A stretch of 47,720 bases of DNA, taken from Nemertoderma westbladi (taxonomy: Eukaryota; Xenacoelomorpha; Nemertodermatida; Nemertodermatidae). Below the pieces are notes generated by a model. That model saw only the letters and a program-made list of their open reading frames with translations. It was not told the origin of the DNA and made no database searches. Numbering within the stretch: the first letter of the stretch is position 1; each line of letters begins with the position of its first letter. The DNA lies in NCBI GenBank assembly GCA_032718475.1, contig JAUCBJ010000702.1, positions 1 to 47,720 on the forward strand, in the 5' to 3' direction. Of the stretch, positions 44,701-47,720 are shown piece by piece. A program made the position numbers and the translations under genes.

Positions 44701-46542
44701 ATAAACAAAATTTTCCAGAACAATGTCGAACTGAAATAGTTAGATAAAAAAAAAGTTCGGAGTTTTTATTAATTATAAAATTATATGTATACTGTATAAT
44801 ATATATAAGGTACGAATTAATCTGCCGTTTGTAAGCTACTGGTACCGTAGCCCTTTTCTATATACTGATATATATAATGTGCAATCATACTGCTGTACTA
44901 CAACAGTATTACAATTGTAATATGTACTGTGTATATACATTTACTACTGTACTGTAGTAGTAGAATAATTATGATTAAGTTGGCCTAAATAAGATATCCC
45001 ACTCCATAGTGAAATATTCATTCGGCCTGGTAGCTCAGTACACTCACCCGGCTGATGATCGAGCCCCAATAGGGCCGGTTGATATTTTTCGCTATGGAGA
45101 GCATTATCATATTGCCCTATTTACATTATATAAATAATTATGATTGCACATTATAGAAAAGGGGCTACGGTACCGGTACAGCTTAAAAACGGCAGACTAA
45201 CCCCCCCCCCCCCCCCCACAGCCCAGTATTATACTGTAGGTTCTAAGGCACTAAATAAACATCAATCTGTAGAAGTAGACAACGGCGTAGCGAGCCCTTC
45301 TGGCGCCCAGGGGAATGAAGCTGAGATAGCCCCCACCCACCCCCCTTCAATAATTTTAACTTTCATTTATAGAGGTTTTTTTTAATATTATAGAACAGAA
45401 TATAATATTAAAAAAAAACATCTAAAAAACAGTTTACTAAAAGTATAAAACTATATCAAATCTATTATACACAAGTTTGATGGAGTGAAATTATAATACT
45501 GTATATTTAATGGCGAGTGAAGCGAGCAGATAAAATTTTTACATTTTTCGCTAATGACACATGTCCTGTATACTGACTGTATCACAATCCCTGAATTTTC
45601 ACTGATTTGTCTTATTTTTACAAGAATACCCTAACATTTGCCTGGCATTTCGGCGCCCCCGGGTGAGTGCGCCCGGGGGAACATTCCCCCCCCCCCCTCG
45701 CTACGCCTCTGGAAGTAGACCATTTGAGTGTAGCACTGTAGCAAAACTGCTGAAAGGAAATGGAGTGGAGGACGGTTCCTTAGAAAATTACAAGTACAAC
45801 ACCATACAGTAGTACTGGGGGGGGGGGGGGGGGGGGATCTCCCTTTTGTAAGCTGTACCGGTACCGTAGCCCCTTTTCTATAATGTGCAATCATAATTAT
45901 TATTGTTGTACTACAGTAGACAGTATTACAATGTGTTCTTTACAATTATTATGTTCTTATTGTAGTTATTGATAATGAATGACGGGAATTACCCGCCGAA
46001 ATATATTTACTGTAACTGAGATATATATAATTTTATAATTAATTGGGGGGGGGGGGGGGGGGGGGGCTCCGTGTCATCAGAAAATGACACTATATTACGG
46101 CACGGGTCATGAATTGTGTATATGTATTAATAAAGCAATCTCCCCATATACTTCGCAGTTACACTGTGTGATGTTCTAGAACATCATATTAAATGGACCC
46201 ATGACGATTGAGATACTCGTTGTGATGTGCGTGTTACCACACAGTACTGTAAGACTACGACACGACAGCAGGTAGTTGGGATATTAGATTTTTGTATGAG
46301 ATTTAACTTTTCTGAAATTTCAACATATCTTACATATAATACATAGAAACTGGGATGGAATTTGACTGGCTAATTTATTAACTTACTTAGGTTAGGAATC
46401 CCGATTTTCTATTTGTGTTCTTTTTTAGGTTGGCGATTTAATAAAAGTAACAAAGAGGACAATGACAGGGCAATGGGAGGGCGAACTTGGAGGGAAACAC
46501 GGACATTTCCCATTCAACTGCATCGAAGCTTTAGAGCCCTGA
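11638..46542 (+). CDS. Crk: Crk/CrkL-type SH2-SH3-SH3 adaptor, seven coding exons
   Basis: The coding exons are 11638-11780, 13165-13330, 19050-19210, 40585-40777, 41219-41287, 41697-41795 and 46429-46542. They total 945 nt (314 residues plus TGA), and all six junctions agree in phase (2, 0, 2, 0, 0, 0). The protein has an SH2 domain (about 8-103, FVRDS with Arg35), a linker, a first SH3 (about 164-221, ALYDF, the WW pair at 200-201, PANY) and a C-terminal SH3 (about 257-312, PYDKTAL, GQWEGE, GHFPF). Crk proteins link phosphotyrosine proteins to proline-rich partners such as C3G and DOCK180 in adhesion and migration signalling (known for the family). The length fits CrkII (about 300 residues). 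The SH3-SH3 linker is short and has no Tyr equivalent to the Abl site Tyr221 of vertebrate CrkII. Confidence 0.93.
11745..11854 (+). repeat. 43-bp tandem duplication of the exon 1 donor
   Basis: Units start at 11745, 11788 and 11831 (the last partial). Each full unit carries the exon end (TACGTTCTATGTGTCAG) and the donor GTAAATA, so there are two donors, at 11781 and 11824. Only the first keeps the SH2 frame with exon 2, because 43 is not a multiple of three. Confidence 0.93.
12171..12220. repeat. Facing poly(G) and poly(C) runs
   Basis: A run of 18 G (12171-12188) is followed after 15 bases by a run of 17 C (12204-12220). The pair can fold into a G/C hairpin. Confidence 0.9.
12230..12361 (-). 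pseudogene. Possible LINE reverse transcriptase scrap (minus strand)
   Basis: The minus-strand translation contains EFLYLGHLI, which resembles the YLG segment that follows the RT palm in non-LTR retrotransposons. About 40 residues later it runs into the G-rich repeat. It is too short to assign to a clade. Confidence 0.35.
12490..12648 (+). pseudogene. Degenerate LINE reverse transcriptase fragment
   Basis: The + strand reads HNGFRKG, a stop, then LEPVLELKE and VIFIDFYKA. This matches the order of the NGFRxGRST and FIDFxKAF motifs of non-LTR retrotransposon RTs. A TGA lies between the motifs and the frame ends after FIDFYKA, so only about 50 residues of a dead copy remain. Confidence 0.65.
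12725..13045. mobile_element. Hairpin MITE with TA target duplication
   Basis: The element begins CCGGGTGTTCCAT and ends ATGGAACACCCGG, with TA on both sides (12723-12724 and 13046-13047). Its two arms are nearly complementary over most of their length, folding around a TATAAATTTTTATA centre. The right arm has a 20-G run (13005-13024) where the left arm has a short C run. There is no coding capacity. The TA duplication suggests mobilisation by a Tc1/mariner-type transposase (inference). Confidence 0.85.
13165..13330 (+). CDS. Crk: Crk coding exon 2: C-terminal half of SH2
   Basis: The acceptor is TTTAAATTTATAG; entry in phase 2 completes Arg48. It encodes the SH2 C-terminal half, including VSNYLV and a stretch ending LDDVTLSIP, and ends in phase 0 at ACCG|GTTAGT. 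The splice junction forms the first unit of the adjacent 20-bp array. Confidence 0.9.
13321..14060 (+). repeat. 20-bp array that starts at the Crk exon 2 splice junction
   Basis: The first unit (AAGTATACCGGTTAGTACAT) is the last 10 bases of exon 2 plus the first 10 of the intron. It is followed by about 36 units of the type AACTATACCAGTTAGTGCCT. Most units keep CAGTTAGT, a 5' splice site-like sequence. Higher-order blocks include TTAATGTCTAACTATAACTG near 13434, 13515 and 13596. Confidence 0.93.
14062..14913 (+). pseudogene. Ty3/gypsy integrase C-terminal remnant
   Basis: In one frame the DNA encodes LLSDQGSNF (integrase catalytic core). In the next it encodes [24 protein letters not shown] and a downstream chromo/GPY-like region ([10 protein letters not shown]). 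A third frame continues with a short conserved-looking tail, and the end reads YNLRSR before TGA at 14911-14913, typical of Ty3/gypsy pol ends. The first shift falls in the A9 run near 14147 and the second near 14615. The N-terminal part of pol is missing; the fragment abuts the 20-bp array. The copy is inactive. Confidence 0.85.
14976..15254 (+). repeat. Possible 3' LTR of the Ty3/gypsy remnant
   Basis: After the pol end there is a purine tract (ATGGGGGA), then TGTGGACTGATC. The sequence runs to ...CTAGTTAACA, just before the 49-bp array. TG...CA ends and position fit an LTR, but there is no second LTR in the window to confirm it. Confidence 0.45.
15253..18818. repeat. 49-bp minisatellite, about 72 copies
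   Basis: The unit contains GGAAGTGACAACCGCCTCC and GGAAGGAACCCAAAGAGACA and repeats every 49 bp (for example 15661, 15710, 15759). Many variants are CG/TG/CA changes. A higher-order 603-bp block is repeated in tandem starting at 15891 and 16494, and breaks off at 17097. Because 49 is 3n+1, minus-strand reading passes through all three phases and gives a 708-codon open frame with a 49-residue period; I do not treat it as a gene. The array lies in Crk intron 2. Confidence 0.95.
15891..17096. repeat. 603-bp higher-order tandem duplication
   Basis: Two adjacent 603-bp blocks (15891-16493 and 16494-17096) of the 49-bp array share the same irregular units. These include an insertion with CAATAACC and a truncated unit with GGAAGAGTGGAAATGG at matching offsets. 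Confidence 0.88.
19050..19210 (+). CDS. Crk: Crk coding exon 3: SH2-SH3 linker
   Basis: The acceptor is TTTACTTTCAG and the donor CCTC|GTGAGTATC. Phase 0 entry and phase 2 exit agree with both neighbours. It encodes about 53 residues rich in Pro, Ser and Thr, including ERPQPKPRS, and joins SH2 to the first SH3. The sequence is not conserved enough to identify alone; its place rests on phase and splice sites. Confidence 0.8.
19480..21998. repeat. 15-bp minisatellite, about 159 copies, with degenerate edge
   Basis: The regular array begins at about 19617, with units ATCGAGAGTAAAAAT and ATCGAGAATAAAAAT plus ATCAAGAGT and ATTGAGAGT variants. From 19480 to 19616 the motif ATCGAG recurs irregularly. 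The marker unit ATCGAGTGCAAAAAT recurs near 19874, 20099 and 20774 (steps 225 and 675). A block with GGGTATAAAT recurs 359 bp apart (21225 and 21584), sharing a one-base deletion. The frames stay open on both strands (KISRV and IFLLS repeats). Confidence 0.95.
22044..23459 (-). pseudogene. LINE (non-LTR) reverse transcriptase remnant
   Basis: Read on the minus strand from 23459. It encodes the RT motifs in order: [44 protein letters not shown] (catalytic YADD) and YLGLTVQ. A TAG near 22565 interrupts it, after which the same frame continues to about 22291. A 36-bp minisatellite follows, and in another frame comes a Cys/His end (CKFC...CHILVC) like the C-terminal CCHC of LINE ORF2. Endonuclease and N-terminal RT are absent; the upper edge meets the 50-bp tandem repeat. 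The copy is inactive. Confidence 0.88.
22175..22325. repeat. 36-bp minisatellite inside the LINE frame
   Basis: Four units start at 22175, 22211, 22247 and 22283 with GACAGAGTTTATGGTG, and a fifth partial unit starts at 22319. On the minus strand each unit encodes 12 residues (LCRTTxHGFHHK), so the LINE frame stays open. Confidence 0.92.
23467..23560. repeat. 50-bp tandem repeat at the retrotransposon insertion site
   Basis: The block TGTTGTGAAGGAATTCCAC repeats at 23471 and 23521 (50-bp step). The second unit is cut by the 5' LTR after GAACG, and the sequence resumes after the 3' LTR at 40426 with GAACGCTTTGCTGG, matching GAACGCTTTTCTGG in the first unit. This shows the empty site directly. 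Confidence 0.9.
23561..24833 (+). repeat. 5' LTR
   Basis: It begins TGTAAAAGCTTCTG and ends AAAAGCGCGTACA. It contains a TATA-like TATATAAA at 24195-24202 that may be the promoter core, and a CAGTTCAGTTCAGTTC short repeat near 24075-24090. It matches the 3' LTR at all but about four positions. Confidence 0.95.
24195..24202 (+). promoter_or_regulatory. Possible TATA box of the LTR promoter
   Basis: TATATAAA in the 5' LTR, repeated in the 3' LTR at 39787-39794. It lies near the middle of the LTR, consistent with a U3/R boundary downstream (inference). Confidence 0.4.
24901..24990. repeat. 38-bp tandem repeat in the BEL/Pao leader
   Basis: ACCGGTACTTCTGTA begins units at 24901 and 24939, and a third partial unit begins at 24977. 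Each contains the palindromic core ACCGGT. Confidence 0.85.
25150..25741. repeat. Tandem duplication of about 290 bp in the BEL/Pao leader
   Basis: Unit 1 is about 25150-25443 and unit 2 about 25444-25741. The core of more than 100 bp (GGGGCAGCCATATGCTGTAA through GTTAGAACGCATACTAACTA) is almost identical, while the flanks have diverged, suggesting the core is constrained or was recently converted. Confidence 0.85.
27032..30343 (+). CDS. BEL/Pao gag polyprotein
   Basis: 1,103 residues from ATG 27032 to TGA 30341-30343. There is a Ser/charged N-terminus, a long Glu/Ala/Arg coiled coil (about residues 370-470, with two copies of [11 protein letters not shown]), a capsid-like region (about 775-960, [18 protein letters not shown], like the gag domain DUF1759 of BEL/Pao) and two C-terminal zinc knuckles. 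The first knuckle is [13 protein letters not shown]. The second starts CYNCLRPGH, and the TGA falls between its His and last Cys, so the frame after the stop supplies the final Cys with correct CX2CX4HX4C spacing. The stop is therefore internal to a domain, not at a natural boundary. Gag is longer than usual for the family. Confidence 0.88.
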   Translation: MSDTQQNLSDSLIDTTICDTDRSVERLRKEFSSPPTERKVIPPVVISDPKLIQHRRSIIGTRAQVKRNQEAAVPQQQQPSREICSQRSDSSSSSDTVELTPERGLQMTAKAYSDPLLTLPAAVLTTISIAVEEHQADWARNKRATQDDYAGYAREELMSIVESQWNFPGPGLPLDLSEATWEDIHRMGVAKDTMDPAVWKRSAAGYVQGFFGSLDRLEEQLFRQPQGPQEQEELLYQVRERTLRIRLILSAFEETSKRRQDTSLQVAVKTWFQRVGLQVQETNQWKSQLSERLTYEEPTDATLSQVEGEETSEKPRTRDAIDIYLSDYQRFLGDEELRRRLSGLSPNSEGTQRVLDSIDAEMLAANQAEFDEKLRLARVQEEKVKKRRIEEQKAVATAEAEAERKAAAVEVEAERKAAAVEVEAERIAAKAERAVAEAERRASEQTTQLELESLQETQDNINKQLTASHMQMMRRSTPKRQGYTSSEESETTDTEGGGNRSRLSRRRKTSHRHKLPDLPPAVKRQLASTDLGGTEPIDQTVQVKRLPTIVDEPEIIRPVVPKVTSVLETPVLPELHSKFPLHSTTLPVPGRTVHENIPVLEAEREIKDLSPVVPRQPATMLATPASAVEWVEEGRRGMNLLLGQMQETVHQLKGTVRESRAELQEVQQSIALERDKLVNIQKGIPIPPVTLCQPVRSEVLHAQGVEPTRIYTASEVETPIANPIKGDYRPVINDIPYRPDNDPRNLYTDNSILNNTMAQESFTRQMARTEARQAVKVGEIVKFNGDEMKWLPFNEYYKDSIQNSVLSNGEKLRFLIKCLEGPPKLMALKFIGHPEGLRQVWDTLNIRYGNKDNIAKYLYAKLVAPRHFLSSGIIEFSDEIQEICRQLDWLGKSHEYQSSMVIGAVVSTLPKGGVCTRWDKKVLYMNEQQRRSPTMADLMSFLDGEVKLQLIKQSREKTSENKVSEKPASRRRITPVCYTDDGESQVSQEEDSGKDTELSYYIDKTSKDVSKYKARNNDRREQVAKTPPQSPNRMHRRKPEEKARVHQVTQGKVSNIKPNCALCDGTHRLSACAEFLKKSLVDRRTVVWDKRLCYNCLRPGHQR
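30344..34999 (+). CDS. BEL/Pao pol polyprotein
   Basis: It is in the same frame as gag and open from just after the gag TGA to TAA at 34997-34999 (about 1,550 codons). It has no ATG near its start (the first in-frame ATG is at about 30496), so it probably depends on passage through the TGA or on an intact gag-pol in other copies. Domains in order: aspartic protease with [10 protein letters not shown] near 30731; reverse transcriptase with [20 protein letters not shown] and the catalytic YMDDN near 32221; RNase H with VFGDAS near 32755 and WTDA; integrase with an HHCC zinc region (HGKLYH...CIPC), GVDLFG near 34101, RSDKGTNF and a Glu in GGSWERLIR. It looks intact after the stop. Confidence 0.92.
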   Translation, partial: TCYSDIKCAKCGAKHHILLHSEFERDKQSQVSEPELHVQFSDVNDTDQESEMEGFYTDEFSDANESCYLINTAVYRALTYEKDTNNEFPPTTFAKQPSWKAPTSNVGIREFPVVQVRVHGLNKSYIVNALLDSGSTGTFIDQELAEDIFAGQPKFRTKLNMSGIMQVWKSTLTADYYVGVLSTPQDKLGAQGIRSVKMVAIKNFATTQADLYNWDEDESIQHLKIPRFQTEYPGVQILIGQNAHEALETLEKRPAQPQPLQTYAVRTRVGWYFTGPSRRTLEERMPPEQTYQVHDWEVDSSEVDELTEGTPYSSDNDDIYQLFDEENTIDLLTENQTWKSQVNLCQLIHPSEPIAYNDELNDEIERCNARTRDELAVRFFTQELVEPNSYDKALSIEEERAKQIQETTTRFLKDQGRYEIGLPFRKREPRFINNRPLAEKRIAQLYRRLTANASAKEMYQTQLKKFITKGYAERVPEGTPVTERTYYLTHHYVPKPGKPHEVRVVFDGSALYMGQSLNSELLPGPNLLQSLLGILLRLRQYSIAFASDIEGMFLQVKALDRDRDSLRFLWWPEGDLNQKPVEYWMTIQAFGIISSPSNACSVVRTTANDNRDSFSKEVIDNIKRNIYMDDNLRSLPSVEEAIAVAKGTVECLKRGGFRLTKFTSNSREFLEAIPVEDRGAKDLDLIKDDLPETKTLGLKWDTERDILFFQLKQRDNPVRTKRICLSILSTYFDPLGFISPVILIARSLVQQMWLENHSWDDPLKGELLKKWMKWEDSLPAIENFIISRAYFGHVLPTYSYQLHVFGDASDMGIGIVAYLRVETPDGIKVALVTSKALINNKLKVPRAELKAALYATAIGRNVTQQIDYPLEKTVYWTDALLVLEYLTNEVCQFSVFVTNRVAIILSRTKIDQWRHCPGTINPADIASRGATPQELIDTPDWLGRPYFLSKEEDEWPPHLTTAEIRQAKGAETVKPKTQASKSKLFKPTIDLSVLHTSGNDASDPQSLNTNKSVVEIRDRDWKSGIPDVSQGISPMLQRAMHHYSSWNRLCKAVTYLRRCFHHHYSRTKTTSDHAPLTSAQVHVIKNLPKYKISDRFLKEKISHQEYEETNKQILRLLQCYEDSEKYFLLLRNPQMRLRDRFSSTMIDGLIRVGGRLTNAPLSFDTKFPILIRNLEVQIKMIVDVHGKLYHAGRERILSEIRTRYYFNKPRRALNQVLRNCIPCRKAFSRPLTQREAELPRERVSFYEPPFTNTGVDLFGPIEVYRARTIVKRWCVIFVCMTCRAIHLDMVNDLSTNSFVLSLRRQIARFGTSNTMRSDKGTNFIGANNEIQAYVKDWNQRQVDDQLRITASSWTFNAADAPWWGGSWERLIRSVKTAFHFIVPCRAYLTDELLRMLMEEIAAYLNERPLMPVSSSPDSLEALTPAHFLLKKPVAMLLRSEIADGDEYCRRTWQLMQLLSRRFADHFEKHYLPTLQLRTKWFAQQENVSAGDMVLIVDPDLPRKRWQTGRIIETHISDDGLVRSVELIVMRRNFKKPGIIFETQQLNCPVGT
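35000..37626 (+). other. BEL/Pao spacer between pol and the third ORF
   Basis: About 2.6 kb with only short frames (longest about 90 codons, 35646-35915 and 35857-36150), none with a motif I recognise. Just after pol there are two compact hairpins: GGACTCGTGAGAGTCC at about 35042-35057 and GGTGCCGTGGCACC at about 35134-35147. An AG immediately before the third ORF's ATG (GATAGCAG|AT) could be a splice acceptor for a subgenomic mRNA, but its pyrimidine tract is poor. Confidence 0.6.
37627..39126 (+). CDS. BEL/Pao third ORF, CCHC zinc-knuckle protein
   Basis: One frame runs from ATG 37627 to TAG 39124-39126, interrupted once by TGA at 38023-38025 (codon 133); 498 amino-acid positions excluding both stops. 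The first part is acidic and charged. After the TGA come three Cys/His clusters: CRLC-x4-H-x8-C near 38145, CAYC-x5-H-x4-C at 38239-38283 and a classical CX2CX4HX4C knuckle ([14 protein letters not shown]) at 38302-38343. A basic C-terminal half follows. There is no signal peptide or convincing membrane anchor, so it is not an obvious envelope protein; a nucleic-acid-binding role is more likely (inference). It occupies the env position, ending 26 bp before the 3' LTR. I do not recognise the family. Confidence 0.75.
39153..40425 (+). repeat. 3' LTR
   Basis: Same length as the 5' LTR. The differences I found are at 24009/39601 region (T/C), 24460 (T/C), 24505 region (G/A) and 24731 region (G/A). 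It is preceded by a short purine tract GGGAGCGG, possibly the polypurine primer. It is followed by target duplication GAACG. Confidence 0.95.
40585..40777 (+). CDS. Crk: Crk coding exon 4: first SH3 domain
   Basis: The acceptor is TTGTATTTCAG; entry in phase 2, exit in phase 0 at AGAAAA|GTTGGT. It encodes residues 157-221 with the SH3 hallmarks ALYDF, an acidic RT loop, DQWWVARS and VPANYF. This is the SH3 that binds PxxPxK ligands in Crk proteins. Confidence 0.93.
40778..41218 (+). other. Crk intron 4
   Basis: AT-rich, 441 bp, GTTGGT to TTTTCCTAG. It contains runs of AAATTAAAT-like sequence and nothing else notable. Confidence 0.85.
41219..41287 (+). CDS. Crk: Crk coding exon 5: SH3-SH3 linker
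   Basis: A 69-nt phase 0-0 exon between TTTTCCTAG and AACGCA|GTAAGT. It encodes 23 residues rich in Pro ([17 protein letters not shown]). It contains no tyrosine. Skipping it would keep the frame. Confidence 0.85.
41288..41696 (+). other. Crk intron 5
   Basis: 409 bp, GTAAGT to TTTTTGCAG. No internal feature that I can support. Confidence 0.85.
41697..41795 (+). CDS. Crk: Crk coding exon 6: start of C-terminal SH3
   Basis: The acceptor is TTGTTTTTGCAG and the donor TTAGAG|GTAATT; phase 0-0, 33 residues. It contains AKVIKPRV and [10 protein letters not shown], closely matching the start of the Crk C-terminal SH3 (family pattern PNAYDKTALxLE). Confidence 0.93.
41935..42090. repeat. GAAAATGGAAGT-type degenerate array, left copy
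   Basis: Degenerate units such as GAAAACGGAAGCCAG and GAAAATGGAAGTCAG. A related stretch, in the same orientation, lies at about 44465-44575; both share GTGAGAAAATACAGTAGAAG. The foldback structure lies between the two, as if inserted into this array. Confidence 0.7.
42228..42645. repeat. 20-21-bp minisatellite, about 20 copies
   Basis: Units of the type ACAATTATTCATCCCCCAAAA vary at CATCC/CTACC/CAACC and recur in blocks (the order CATCCCGC, CTACCCCC, CAACCCCC is repeated three times). It forms part of the left side of the foldback element. Confidence 0.92.
44220..44420. repeat. TTGGTGTTGAATAATT array, right side of the foldback
   Basis: About eight degenerate units, complementary to the array at 42228-42645 but more diverged. 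Confidence 0.8.
44806..44950. repeat. Extra copy of the inverted-repeat end found at 45817-45899
   Basis: This stretch shares TTTGTAAGCT and GGTACCGTAGCCC-TTTTCTATA-type sequence and AATGTGCAATCATA with the right arm at 45840-45899, in the same orientation, so three copies of this end lie within about 1.1 kb. Confidence 0.75.
45003..45098 (+). ncRNA. tRNA-like hairpin sequence (possible SINE head)
   Basis: GGCCTGGTAGCTCAGTACAC resembles a tRNA A box (TAGCTCAGT), and GGGCCGGTTGATAT about 40 bases later weakly resembles a B box. The stretch is bounded by short inverted repeats (CTCCATAGTGAAATAT and ATATTTTTCGCTATGGAG). It does not fold as a complete functional tRNA by eye; a tRNA-derived short element is more likely. 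Confidence 0.35.
45136..45899. mobile_element. Inverted-repeat element with poly(C)/poly(G) arms
   Basis: The left arm is AATTATGATTGCACATTATA...GGGGCTACGGTACCGGTACAGCTT, ending in a 17-C run (45201-45217). The right arm starts with a 20-G run (45817-45836) and continues with the complement of the left arm. The arms are about 80 bp and close to perfect. A second inverted pair lies inside: GGCGTAGCGAGCCC near 45284 and CTCGCTACGCC near 45698. No coding frame. Confidence 0.75.
46045..46066. repeat. Poly(G) run of 22
   Basis: An uninterrupted G22 in Crk intron 6, about 360 bp before the last exon. Confidence 0.95.
46429..46542 (+). CDS. Crk: Crk coding exon 7: end of C-terminal SH3 and stop
   Basis: The acceptor is TTCTTTTTTAG; phase 0 entry. 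It encodes [19 protein letters not shown] and [16 protein letters not shown], then TGA at 46540-46542. The pattern GQWEGE...GHFPF is diagnostic for the Crk C-terminal SH3. This is a second host gene using TGA as a true stop. Confidence 0.95.
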   Translation, partial: VGDLIKVTKRTMTGQWEGELGGKHGHFPFNCIEALEP

Positions 46543-47195
46543 TCTACTCCTAAACACTCATCAAAATAATGGTTGCCATGGGCGCCAATATAAACTCAAA
46601 TAATAGCGGAGAATTTAAAATGTAGCAGTGTGGTCATAGATAAAGTCACCAGAGACACTATGACGTCACAATATTGCGACGTCACAATATTGCTTGCCTA
46701 TAAAGATGCGCTAATATAAATAATATTTGATGTGTTTATGATAATCTTACAATTTTAACTTTATTATTTTACTCAAGAATTTTTAACACCATTCGTTAAA
46801 TTATTAAAAGAAATATAGATAATACGGAATTATGATTGTATTTTTTACTTATTTGATTGTTGTGATTTAATATATTGAAATTTTATTTAATAAATTAATT
46901 TTTTATTTGATGCAGATGGGCCACCGATTGGACTCTCCCCACAGCTCTAAAATCGATAAAATTGAGTGCAATTTTTTAATTAAATTTTGGAGGTAGATTT
47001 TATTTTTTGATTGGGCCTATGGATATTATTGTAAAGACTGTGGCAAAAATATTTAATTCTTAGCAACGCGACATTTAGACTAGGAGTAGGACTATCATAC
47101 AAAATTAGGCGCGTTGTCTTCCATATGACTAAAGTCAATACCCCTCAGGTGTTCATAATGTGCCGTTTATCTTTGTACTCATCACAATCTTACAG
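46543..47195 (+). other. Crk 3' UTR and downstream sequence
   Basis: It contains a 16-bp tandem pair GACGTCACAATATTGC at about 46661-46694, each with a CRE-like TGACGTCA or CGACGTCA. A candidate poly(A) signal AATAAA lies at 46889-46894. No other gene is visible. Confidence 0.5.
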
Positions 47196-47198
47196 TAG

Positions 47199-47720
47199 CA
47201 GGGGCGTAGCCAGGATTTGTCTAGGGGAGGGGCAAACTTTTGGAATTAAAAATAGTGTGCCTTTTAATATACTGCAGTGTCATAATTCAGTGACCGCGAT
47301 TCACCCCCCCCCCCCCCCCCCCCCCCTCCCCCAAAAATTTTTTTCTACAAATTTTACTTAAGGGTGGGGGGTACAGTACACCATTTTGGTGAAAAATATG
47401 TCGACATTTTTTTTATGGTCTATTATAATGCATTATTGAATGGTCTTTCCAAATCTGAAAACCACAATTTAATAGCTCTTTTAGTTTTTAAGTTGTAACA
47501 ATCTCCATTTAGGGAATCCTATTGAAATTACTATTACTAAGTATAATGAAAGGTCGATTATCTCCAAATATTTTTTTTATGAAATTGTCAACTTCAAAAC
47601 CCTACTACTTCTACAATTTTTGAGCAATTAGTCTGAAACTTTCTGTGGGTGTCTACATAGCCACCCTGCATAATAGTGTCAGACAACTTTTCGAAATTAT
47701 TTGTTAATAAAATTTAATAC
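47199..47720. mobile_element. Possible transposon end (CAGGGGCGTAGCCAGG)
   Basis: CAGGGGCGTAGCCAGGAT at 47199-47216 resembles terminal repeats seen in non-autonomous hAT-like elements of many animals (from memory). A 23-C run lies at 47304-47326. The element would continue past the window edge, so its other end cannot be checked. Confidence 0.4.

Larger units (their letters stand above)
41796..46428 (+). other. Crk intron 6
   Basis: 4.6 kb, GTAATT to TTCTTTTTTAG. It contains GGAAGTCAG-like repeats, a large foldback structure (about 42095-44464), a tRNA-like hairpin and a second inverted-repeat unit, plus several poly(G) and poly(C) runs. Confidence 0.88.

Overview
This is a stretch of a metazoan nuclear genome, AT-rich and crowded with repeats. 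The evidence is spliced genes with GT/AG introns, metazoan signalling domains (SH2 and SH3) and several classes of eukaryotic transposon. It looks like an invertebrate, possibly a marine deuterostome; I cannot place it further from sequence alone.

Two host genes are supported, both on the + strand. (1) The 3' part of an unrecognised gene for a Ser/Asn/Thr-rich protein lies at 3826-6537. It has three exons joined at matching phase-1 junctions, 606 residues are visible, and the last exon carries a coding minisatellite of 7-residue repeats. (2) A complete Crk/CrkL-type adaptor gene runs from 11638 to 46542. Its seven coding exons join with consistent phases into a 314-residue SH2-SH3-SH3 protein. 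The gene covers about 35 kb because its introns are filled with repeats and transposons.

Layout: 1-1510 no gene; 1511-3202 a 30-bp minisatellite; 3406-3610 a 16-bp array; 3826-6537 the Ser-rich gene; 6751-7498 a 55-bp array; 7499-11637 intergenic, with a possible 2-kb inverted-repeat element and a 12-bp array. Crk intron 1 holds a TA-flanked hairpin element and LINE scraps. Crk intron 2 opens with a 20-bp array that starts at the splice junction, then holds a broken Ty3/gypsy 3' end and a 3.6-kb array of 49-bp units. Crk intron 3 (21.4 kb) holds a 2.4-kb array of 15-bp units, a degenerate LINE with a minisatellite inside its reading frame, and a 16,865-bp BEL/Pao LTR retrotransposon (23561-40425). 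Crk intron 6 holds a large foldback structure, a second inverted-repeat unit and a tRNA-like hairpin.

The most notable object is the BEL/Pao element. It has 1,273-bp LTRs that look about 99.7% identical, ends TGTA...TACA and a GAACG target duplication. Its gag and pol share one frame, separated by one TGA inside a zinc knuckle. A separate third ORF of about 500 codons next to the 3' LTR encodes CCHC zinc knuckles and is also interrupted once by an in-frame TGA. A second theme is tandem repeats that include host splice donors: the donors of Crk exons 1 and 2 have both been tandemly copied.
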